From contig RBWT01000062.1 of NCBI GenBank assembly GCA_004010275.1, positions 1-40,868 on the forward strand: a DNA stretch of 40,868 bases. Direction: 5' to 3'. Below, in pieces: positions 1 through 8,200 of the stretch (its first letter is position 1; each line of letters opens with the position of its first letter). Position numbers and translations under genes: made by a program. This DNA is from Streptomyces huasconensis (lineage in GTDB: Bacteria > Actinomycetota > Actinomycetes > Streptomycetales > Streptomycetaceae). Under the pieces are notes generated by a model. It was not told where the DNA came from, made no database searches, and saw nothing but the letters and a program-made list of their open reading frames with translations.

Positions 1-542
1 GGGGGGGGGTGTCCCAGCCGTGGCCAGCACGGGGGCAGGGGTGGCACCGGTCGCGGTGAGAACCCATATGCGGTCGGAGACCGGTGTCCTCGTACGCCCG
101 CTACGGTCCATGCGGTTTCGTGGGCGGGGGCTTCGTGGATGCGCTCGATGCGCAGGGTCTGGGATTCGTGGATCGCGTGGGTCGTCTCATCGGACCAGGT
201 CCTCCACTTTTCCCAGTCGCGGTGGGCGTCGAGGAAGGCGTCCAGGAGGGCATCGTGGTCGCCGGCGTCGGCCGCGTATGCCGGGACGGTTTCCGGTTCC
301 GAGCGTACGGGCTCAGGGTCGACGGTGCGCAGTGCGAGGGATGTTTGTGCCCTGGCGGCGGCGCGCTCGGTGTCGGTCATGGGCGCCGGTCCGGGGCGCA
401 TGGCGGCGCCGTGGAGCTTCTCGAAGGCGACAATGGCCTGGGCGGGCGAGTCGAAGGTGTTCAGCGTGAGGGCGTCATCTGTTGGCGCAACAGTATGGGC
501 ATGCCAGTTCCGCCGACCTTGCCGGTTTGCTCTCTGGGACAT
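1..542 (-). CDS. Hypothetical protein, 3' end beyond window, downstream partner of antiporter
   Basis: An open frame starts at the ATG at 542 (minus strand) and runs without a stop to the window edge, so at least 180 codons. The ATG lies 3 bases after the antiporter stop codon and is preceded by a GGAAGG ribosome site, so the two genes are probably one operon. The first 140 residues are hydrophilic and rich in Ala, Glu and Asp, with a segment containing WEKWRTW. No signal peptide or membrane segment is visible. Near position 100 the codon pattern becomes less actinobacterial in this frame and better in a neighbouring frame, which contains CHPCPRAGH. A frameshift there is possible. I do not recognise the family, and its link to ion transport is inferred only from position. 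Confidence 0.55.
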   Translation of the reverse strand, partial: MSQRANRQGRRNWHAHTVAPTDDALTLNTFDSPAQAIVAFEKLHGAAMRPGPAPMTDTERAAARAQTSLALRTVDPEPVRSEPETVPAYAADAGDHDALLDAFLDAHRDWEKWRTWSDETTHAIHESQTLRIERIHEAPAHETAWTVAGVRGHRSPTAYGFSPRPVPPLPPCWPRLGHPP

Positions 543-545
543 CGC

Positions 546-1798
546 TCAGCCCTTCCGCTGCGCGGCACCGCTTCGATCCGCCGAAGGGCCAAGCTCGCCT
601 GAGCGGGCGGCGGGTACGCAGGTGTCGGCCGGCTCGTTGATGTCGAAGAGTCGAGCGATGGGTACGTCGGTGCTGCTATGCGCCACGATCGAGAACGCGA
701 TGCACACGGCGATGACCGTGTACGCCTCCTCCCCCTGAGGGATCCCGGCCTGCAGCACCAGCAGCCCGTAGACGACCGAGGCGAAGCCCTTGGGCCCGAA
801 CCAGGCGGCGACCAGTTTCTCCTTGGGAGTGAAACGGGTGCCGATCAAGGAGAGCAGCAGTGAGGCGGGACGGATCAGCACGATGGCCAGCACCACGGCG
901 ACGTACCCGCCGAAAGTCAGATCGCCGAACAGGCTCGGTGTGAGCAGTGCGCCGAACACGAGTAGCGCGGCGAACTTCGCCAACTCTGCTAGAGCCTCGC
1001 CCAGCGGCTCGAACGCCTCCTTCGCCTCGATGGAACGGGCGGTGAGAACCGCACCCGCGGAGAACGCGGCGAGGTAGGGGTTGGCGTGCGTGAGGTGGCA
1101 CAACGCGTACAGGATCACGCCGATGGCCAGCGGCAGCAGCGGCTGCAGTTTCGGCTCCGCGCCAAGGTGGCGGAAACGGACCAAGGCAGTAACGAACATC
1201 GGCAGGACGATGCCGAAGACCAGGCCGAGCAGCAGCTCCAGGCCGATCTTCGTCAGCGACGATTCGGCATGTCCCGATGTGGGGGCGGCCGCCGCGATGA
1301 GGAGGAGGACGACGGGCAGCGCCAGACCGTCGTTGATGCCGCTTTCCACATTCAGCAACTGACGCAGCTTCGACGGGACTTCCTTGCGGCCCACGATGGC
1401 AGAGGCGAACACCGGATCGTCGGTGCGAGAACCGCGCCGACCAGGAACGACGTGGTCCAGTCAAGGCCGACCAGGTAATGGGTGACCAAGGCCATGGCGA
1501 CGAAAGCCAGCGGCATGCCCAGTGCCAGGGCCCGTGCCGGGTTCTTCCAGTTGGCGCGGAGCTTGGGGAAAGAGACGTGCATGCCGTCGGTGAACAGCAC
1601 CGCGAACAGGGCGAGATCGGCCGTGACGGACACGATCTCGCTGTCGGGTGTGATGTGGATCAGGCCGAGGAAGCCGTCGCTGACGAGCGCGCCGCCGACG
1701 AGGAAGAGGAAGGAGGTGGAGAGCACCGTGCGGGCGGCGAGGCCGGACAGCAGCACCGCGATGAGCAGCGCGACTCCGAAGACGACGATGAGCACCAT
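546..1798 (-). pseudogene. Cation:proton antiporter (CPA/NhaP-like), single frameshift
   Basis: Encodes a membrane Na+(K+)/H+ exchanger. The first half (ATG at 1798) gives about 125 residues with four to five hydrophobic segments and ends at GAVLAPT. The second half continues in another frame from VFASAIVGRKEVPSK through NVESGINDGLALP to the stop at 546. The junction is exactly the family's conserved APTDPV motif: adding one base at about 1418-1420 restores LAPTDPVFASAIVG and a protein of about 417 residues, normal for this family. The downstream motif ESGINDG, with its catalytic Asp, is intact. The C-terminus is a short hydrophilic tail. Either the gene is newly inactivated or one base is missing from the sequence. 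It shares a leader element with nhaA at 16796 and is probably co-transcribed with the gene ending at 542. Confidence 0.85.
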
Positions 1799-1899
1799 GA
1801 CAGGAATACCCCGATCAGCGAAGAGACTTGTCTCAAGACGCCGACCAGACTTCCCGGCACACCGAGGGGAACCCTACACGTTCTTTACGCGGCGCTAAC
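1799..1899 (-). promoter_or_regulatory. Antiporter leader, copy A (candidate cis-regulatory RNA or operator)
   Basis: On the minus strand this leader carries, in order, GTTAG, then GTAAAGAACG (1879-1888), a 27-nt box (1837-1863) and a small palindrome GAGACAAGTCTC (1823-1834), 24 nt before the ATG. The 27-nt box is identical to 16723-16749 upstream of nhaA, and GTAAAGAACG is identical to 16675-16684. The box core GCCGGGAAGTCTGGTCGGC can fold as a GCCG/CGGC stem. Both copies place a hairpin exactly 2 nt after the box. I infer a shared regulatory leader; RNA versus DNA action is not decided by sequence alone. Confidence 0.65.
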
Positions 1900-2278
1900 A
1901 GAACCCTGACGGGCTCCTGAGCGGCACGAGCACGGGCCCTTGTCCGGGGAGAGGAACGGCTCTGCGCGCCTTACTGATCGTTTGGTCCTGTCTCAGTCGA
2001 GTCCGCAGATGGCCGAGCTGCGTTGCGGGCGTCTGTGGCCTCGGGCGTGGAAGGCGGCCGGACAGGTCGCCGCCCATTGAATCCGCAAGGCAGGTCTTCA
2101 CACCCCGGCGCGCCGTGCAGACACATGCTTCGTTCCGCTGGTCATCTGCGGCCGGCGCCGCAACCCCATGCCGCATCGGACACCGAGCGCCGCGTTATGG
2201 GCAGCCCCACCCTCATACGCCCACTGACGCACAGCCAGACACCGAGCTCCACGAGTCAGGCATCAACAACGCGTAAAG
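1900..2278. other. Intergenic region, no supported gene
   Basis: This lies between the leftward antiporter leader and the rightward OB-fold/flotillin operon. Short open frames exist on both strands but none has a convincing ribosome site, codon bias or recognisable protein. The region probably carries the rightward promoter; I cannot place it with confidence. Confidence 0.4.
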
Positions 2279-2297
2279 ATTGCCGACATTCGGCAAT
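2279..2297. promoter_or_regulatory. Perfect palindrome, candidate operator of the flotillin locus
   Basis: ATTGCCGA-CAT-TCGGCAAT: 8-base arms, perfect, with a 3-base centre, about 120 bases before the OB-fold protein start. No T-run follows it, and the arm length and symmetry suit a dimeric repressor site better than a terminator. The cognate protein is unknown; the PucR-type gene at the end of the locus is one candidate. Confidence 0.5.
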
Positions 2298-2348
2298 GAA
2301 CTGCAATGGCCTACCGGGCCACCATGGTGGAGGCAGAAACGGGGGCAC

Positions 2349-2389
2349 GGCTCGGTGCCGGGTCACGGAAACGTGGCCCGGCACGAGCC
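2349..2389 (+). promoter_or_regulatory. Long GAAA-capped leader hairpin upstream of OB-fold gene
   Basis: The arms 2349-2367 and 2372-2389 pair almost completely (one bulge, one G-T pair) and enclose the tetraloop GAAA. The hairpin ends 28 bases before the ATG at 2418 and leaves the GAGGGGAGGG ribosome site free downstream. It could be an attenuator, an mRNA-stabilising 5' structure or the end of an upstream transcript. No T-run follows. Confidence 0.5.
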
Positions 2390-2417
2390 GGAGCTGTGGG
2401 ATATGAGGGGAGGGCCG

Positions 2418-3050
2418 ATGCGGGAGTTTCTCGCGGCCGCCACGGGATTTCCGGCCATCGTCCTCACCTCCGCTCTGGTGGTCGTCCTCGCCTTCTGGCT
2501 GCTCGCCCTGATCGGCGCGGTCGAAGTGGACATCTTCGACCCGGACGTGGACTTCGCGGCCGTGGGGCTCGGCGGTGTGCCAGTCGCTGTAGCGGCCTCC
2601 GTGGCGATCGTGCTGGGCTGGTGCAGCACCCTTACCGGCACCGTGCTCGTAGGAAAAGCCGGACTGACCGGACTGCCGCACGCCGCAGCCGACGTCTCCC
2701 TGCTGCTGGTCTCCCTACCGGTCGCCTGGTGGGCGGCGTGCGGCCTCATGCGGCCCTTGGCCAGGCTCTACCCGGACGAACCCGGGCCGTCCCGGCAGGA
2801 CTTCCTCGGGTCGGTCTGCACCATCCGCACGGGTCGGGTGGACGCGGCCTTCGGTCAGGCGGAGGTCACGGCGCGGGACGGTGCGGTGGCTCTCGTACAA
2901 GTGCGACAAGCCCCGCAACCCGATGAGGTCGAACTCAGGGCCGGAAGCAGCGCGCTGCTGTACGCGTACGACGACGCCGGCGAATTCTTCTGGGTCGCGC
3001 CCTACGCGGCGTCGCTGGACCCCGGCCACCCGCGTGCCGACCACGGCTGA
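2418..3050 (+). CDS. OB-fold (NfeD/YqiJ-like) inner-membrane protein, flotillin partner
   Basis: A 210-residue membrane protein. The ATG at 2418 follows GAGGGGAGGG; an in-frame ATG at 2403 is also possible. It has a hydrophobic segment at about 8-35 and two to three more between about 45 and 115, including VSLLLVSLPVAWWAACGLM. A soluble domain from about 125 onward contains FLGSVCTIRTGRV and is beta-rich, as expected for an OB-fold. Proteins of this plan, like E. coli YqiJ and NfeD relatives, are encoded beside SPFH/flotillin genes and act with them in membrane microdomains. Here the flotillin follows after 92 bases on the same strand. The role is inferred from architecture and neighbourhood; the exact subfamily is not certain. 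Confidence 0.75.
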   Translation: MREFLAAATGFPAIVLTSALVVVLAFWLLALIGAVEVDIFDPDVDFAAVGLGGVPVAVAASVAIVLGWCSTLTGTVLVGKAGLTGLPHAAADVSLLLVSLPVAWWAACGLMRPLARLYPDEPGPSRQDFLGSVCTIRTGRVDAAFGQAEVTARDGAVALVQVRQAPQPDEVELRAGSSALLYAYDDAGEFFWVAPYAASLDPGHPRADHG

Positions 3051-3142
3051 CCCCATCACCGACTCGGAACACCACGCCCCCTCCGGCACGCTCCACCCGC
3101 TCGCGGGGCATCGACGCCCCAGAAAACCCTGAGGACTTCACC

Positions 3143-5159
3143 ATGGACGCCATCACCTTGGGCATCGGCGTGTCCGTCGCCGCTGTCCTGCTCATCGTCA
3201 TCGTCCTGTTGCTCACGGTCACCCGCTTGTTCCGCAAGGTCGAGCAGGGCAAGGCGTTGATCGTCTCCAAGATGCGGAAGGTCGATGTCACGTTCACCGG
3301 GCAGGTGGTCCTGCCGGTGCTGCACAAGGCCGAGGTCATGGACATCTCGGTGAAGACGATCGACATCACCCGGACCGGCCGGGACGGCCTGATCTGCCGG
3401 GACAACATCCGCGCCGACATACGTATCTCGTTCTTCGTACGGGTCAACAAGACCGTCGAAGACGTGATCCGGGTGGCGCAGGCCATCGGCACGGCACGCG
3501 CCAGCGACCAGAACACGCTCCAGGAACTCTTCAACGCGAAGTTCTCCGAGGCGCTGAAGACCGTCGGCAAGCAAATGGACTTCGCCGATCTGTACACCAA
3601 GCGCGACGAGCTCCGGGACCGCATCATCCAGGTCATCGGCACCGATCTGAACGGTTACAGCTTGGAGGACGCGGCGATCGACTACCTGGAGCAGACGCCG
3701 CTGAACCAGCTCGACCCCTCCAACATCCTGGATGCCCAGGGCATCCGGAAGATCACCGAACTGACGGCCGTGGAGCACGTACGCACCAATGAGTTCACGC
3801 GGCACGAGGAGAAGGAGATCACCCGGCAGAACGTCGACGCCCGCGAGGCCATCCTGGAGCTGGAGCGCCGGCAGGCGGATGCCGAGATCAAGCAGAAGCG
3901 TGAGGTCGACACGGTGCGGGCCCGCGAGGAGGCCGAGACCGCCCGGGTGGTGGAGGAGGAGCGGCTGCGGGCGCAGAGCGCGTTCCTTGCCACGGAGGAG
4001 AAGCTGGGCGTGCAGCGGGAGAACCAGGCCCGCGAGGTCGCCGTCGCGCAGAAGAACCGCGAGCGTGTCATCGCCGTCGAGAACGAGCGCATCGAGAAGG
4101 ACCGTCTCCTGGAAGTCATCGCCCGTGACCGGGAGACCGAGCTGACCCGGATCGCCGCCGAGAAGGAGGTGGAGGCGGAGAAGCGGGAGATCGCCGAGGT
4201 CGTCCGCGAGCGCGTCGCCGTGGACCGTACGGTCGCCGAGCAGGAGGAGTCCATCAAGAAGCTGCGGGCGGTGGAGGAGGCGGAGCGCGAGCGGCAGACC
4301 GTGATCATCGCCGCCGAGGCGCACCCAGGAGGGCCTGGTCAAGAGCATCAAGGCGGCGGAGGCCGCCGAGCAGGCCGCCACCCACCGCGCGGCCGAGGAG
4401 GTCACGCTCGCCGAGGCACGGCTCAAGGCCTCCGACCTGGACGCACAGGCCAAGCTGCGGTACGCGGAGGGCGTCCAGGCCGAATGCGCCGCCGAGGGCC
4501 TGGCGGCCGTACAGGTCCGGGAGAAGGAGGCCGACGCCATCGAGAAGGCGGGCCGCGCCGAAGCCGAGGCCACCAAGGCCCGCATGCGCGCGGAGGCCGA
4601 GGGCATCGAGGCCAGGCTGAAGGCCGAGGCCGCGGGTCTGACCGAGAAGGCGGCCGCGATGGCCGCGCTCGACGAGGCATCCCGCACCCACGAGGAGTAC
4701 CGGCTGCGCCTGGAGGCGGAGAAGGACATCCGCCTGGCCGGCATCGAGGTGCAGCGCCACGTCGCCGAGGCACAGGCCACCGTCCTTGCCACCGGGCTGG
4801 AGAACGCCGACATCAGCATCGTCGGCGGCGAGTCCGTCTTCTTCGACCGGCTGATGTCGTCGATCTCGCTGGGCAAGAGCGTCGACGGTTTCGTCCAGAA
4901 CTCCGAGACCGCCCAGGCCCTCGCCGGACCGTGGCTGGACGGCACGGCGAGCTTCACCGACGACCTGACCCGGCTGCTCGGCTCGCTCTCCACATCCGAC
5001 GTGCAGAACCTCACCGTCTCGGCCCTGCTGATGCAGCTCATGAAGGGCGGCGGCGAACAGGCCGGGCAGATCGGCGAACTGCTCGACAAGGCGGGCCAGC
5101 TGGGCCTGGCCGACATGCCGCTCGCCGAGCTCAACGGCTCGGCCCCGCAGCGGAGCTGA
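3143..5159 (+). pseudogene. Flotillin (SPFH/band 7, YqiK-like), one frameshift
   Basis: The ATG at 3143 follows GAGGAC. Residues 10-30 form one hydrophobic anchor, and about 30-190 match an SPFH domain (KVEQGKALIVSK, VKTIDITRTGRDGL, IRISFFVRV). A long Glu/Arg/Ala coiled coil follows. The reading frame is lost at about 4315-4325, after VIIAAEA: removing one base restores TQEGLVKSIKAAEAAEQ, and the second frame then runs to the stop at 5159, giving about 671 residues in all. The C-terminal part contains the flotillin-like LENADISIVGGESVFFDRL. Flotillins scaffold membrane microdomains. The gene sits between an OB-fold membrane protein and a giant AAA+ ATPase. Both halves keep perfect codon bias, so the frameshift is recent or an error. 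Confidence 0.85.
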
Positions 5160-5166
5160 CCAGAAC

Positions 5167-5207
5167 GGCCGGAGCCGCCCCACGGGGGTGGGCGGTTCCG
5201 GCCTTTT
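5167..5207 (+). terminator. Rho-independent terminator after flotillin
   Basis: The arms 5167-5180 and 5190-5203 (GGCCGGAGCCGCCC / GGGCGGTTCCGGCC) form a 14-bp GC-rich stem with one G-T pair, followed at once by TTTT. It lies 8 bases after the flotillin stop and 76 bases before the AAA+ gene, so it could end or attenuate transcription between them. Confidence 0.75.
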
Positions 5208-5282
5208 CCGCCCCGCACGCGCCTGTGCGGGGCGATATCGCGCAGACAGGCCGTACAGGCCACTCAGGAAGGGGAGCCGGAC

Positions 5283-8200
5283 ATGGAGAGCGCGAGCGGG
5301 CTGGACGCGGGAACGTACGAGGTGCTGCGCGACCGCCTCACCGCGCAGGCCCGGCAACTGGCCGACCGCGCCACCGCCCTCAACGACCGGCGCGTGGCCC
5401 TCTTCGGCTCCACCGAGCTCACGCTCACCGGGACCCAGAGCATCCACACCGAGCAGCCGGGTGTACCGCGCGACATCATCGCCATCGGCGACACCCTGCT
5501 CTTCGGCTACAACGCCGCCCATACCGGGGCGAGGCCCGAGATCGCCCTGGGCGACGTCCTCGCACTGTTTGACCGTGACCTCAACCGTCTCTCCGACGAG
5601 GCGATACCCGGCCTCCTCGACGACCCCGCCTTCGTACGCGAGTTCAGTGCGCTCTTCCGCTACTACCGCGACGCCCGGCTACTCCAGCTCCGGCACGTCG
5701 ACGGCAAGATCCTGGCCATCTTCCAGACCGGGGAGAAGACCGAGGACATCCGCGTCCTGCGCTGGGCGCTGACCGGCGACAGGCGGACCGAATTCCTGGA
5801 CGCACGCGGCGACCGCGACCACGTCTTCCCACCCTCGCACGACTTCACCTGGACCGAGGCGACCCGCGAGGACCACGTCCTGGGCCGCCACCCGCACATC
5901 TCCATCGGCGACGACGTCTTCGTCGGAACCGCCGGCGGCACCCTCACCATCAAGGTCGAGAACGACACCGAGAGCGAGCACAGCCTCTACGCGGAGCCGG
6001 TCGACGAGCCGCTCCAGTCCCTCGCCGACGCGGACGTGGCCTACGCGCGAGTGGGAGCGCTGATCCTGCTGCGCGTGCGCCCGTACAAGGAAAATACCTG
6101 GCGCCACTTCGTCTTCAACTCGCTGACCCAAACCGTCGTACGTCTCGACGGCATAGGGCAGGCGTGCCGCCGCCTGCCAGAGGACCAGGGCATCGTCTTC
6201 CCCGGCGGCTACTGCCTGGCCACGGGAATCCACAAGACCTTCGACGCGCTGGACACCGCGGGCCTGGAGTTCGAGCGGGCGGTGCGTTCGCCCAACGGCG
6301 AGGACGTCCTCTTCGCCTTCTACGCACGCGAGGAAGGCCGCAGCCTGCTCCTTCCCTACAACATGATCCGCAAGGAGATCGCCACCCCTCTGCCCTGCCA
6401 CGGGTACGCCCTCTTCGACGACGGCACCCTGACCGTGCTACGTGCGGATTCCGATGAGCCGGCGCGTGTCCACCCGCTCCACAGCTGGCAGTCGCCGTAC
6501 GTCTCCGACACCTATGCCGCCTCGTGTCCTGCTGGAGAGGGGCCCGTGGCCCGCATCGGCAACGCCGACCTCGTCCGCGGCATCTCCGACTGCCTCTCCA
6601 TCGCCCGTGCCGTCACCGAGACAACCCCCACCGCAGAGGTCTACCAGACGCTCGCCGCGTCATGCGTGCGGGCCGCCGACTCCTACCACTGGCTGGACGA
6701 CAGTGCGGTGGGGGACCTGCGGACCCCACTGGATGCCGTACGCGCCACCGCCGAGCAGGTTCTCGCCGAGTTCGAGACCGTGCAGGCCCTGACCCGGCAG
6801 GCCGCCGACGCGCTCGCCGAATCGAGCTCGCACATCACGGCCCTTGTTCGACGCATCCGCGGCGAAGCCCCGCTCTCCGCCACCGAATGGGTCGAGCGGC
6901 TCACCGAACTACACCGTGCGCGAGGCCGCTTGCTCACTCTCAAGGACCTTCGGTACGCAGACGCGGCACGTATCGACGAGCTCGCCGAGGACCTGGTCGC
7001 CGACATCGCGTCCGCCGGGCAGCGCGCCATCACCTTCCTGGAGCGTCCCGATGCCTTCGCCGCGCTCCACGGCGACATCGAGCAGCTGACCGCCGACGCC
7101 GATGCACTGACCACGACCGCCGGTGCCGCACCCTTGGCGGAGCGGCTCCAGGAACTGACCGAGAGGCTGCAGAGCGTCACCGAGATCGTCGCCGGTCTCG
7201 ACATCGGCGACGCCACCGTGCGCACCGCCATCCTGGAGCGCATCTCCCAGGTCCTCGCCGGTGTCAACCGGGCCCGCGCCACGCTGGATGCCCGCCGCCG
7301 CGCGTTGACCGCCACCGAGGGGCGAGCCGAGTTCGCCGCCGAGTTCTCCCTGCTCGGCCAGGCGGTCACCGCGGCCCTCGCCGCCGCCACGACTCCCGAG
7401 AGCTGCGACGACCAGCTCGCCCGCCTGCTTCTCCAACTGGAAAACTTGGAGGGCCGGTTCTCCGAGTCCGACGACTTTCTCGCCGAACTCGACAGCAAGC
7501 GCGCCGAGTTCTACGAGGCGTTCAGTTCCCGCAAACAGACCCTCGCCGACACCCGCGCCCGCCACGCCGAACGGCTCGTTACCTCTGCCGCCCGCGTCCT
7601 GGACACGATCGCCCGCCGCTTGGGCACGCTCGCCTCCTCCGACGAGATCAACACGTACTTCTCCTCCGACCCGATGGTCGGCAAGGTGCATCGCACCATC
7701 GACGAACTGCGCGAACTCGATGACCAAGGGCGGGCGGAGGAACTGGAAGGGCGCCTGAAGGCCGCCCGGCAGGAGGCCGCCCGCACGCTCCGTGATCGCA
7801 CGGAACTGTACGCGGACGGTGGTGACACCATCCGCCTCGGCCGTCACCGGTTTGCGGTCAACACCCAGCCCTTGGACCTCACACTGGTCCCGGCCGCTGA
7901 GGGCGCGGGCATGTCCTTCGCCCTGACCGGCACCGACTACCGCTCAACGGTCACCGACCCGGCCTTCGTCGAACTTCGCCCCTACTGGAACCAGCTCCTG
8001 CCGTCCGAGACCACCGAGGTCTACCGGGCCGAGCACCTTGCCGCCCGCCTCTTCGACGAACACGGCCCCGAAGCGCTCCTGGACGCCGACGACCTCCCCG
8101 CCCTCGTCCGGGCAGCGGCGGAGGCGGCGTACGACGAAGGCTACGAGCGGGGCGTCCACGACCACGATGCGAGCCAGATCCTGGGCGCACTGCTGCGCCT

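Noticed and set aside
3056..5263. Long minus-strand open frame (735 codons) opposite the flotillin
   Set aside because: It is a mirror of the flotillin's biased codons: low-complexity Ser/Leu/Arg composition, no ribosome site and no fold. The same holds for the long frames opposite the AAA+ gene and the symporter.
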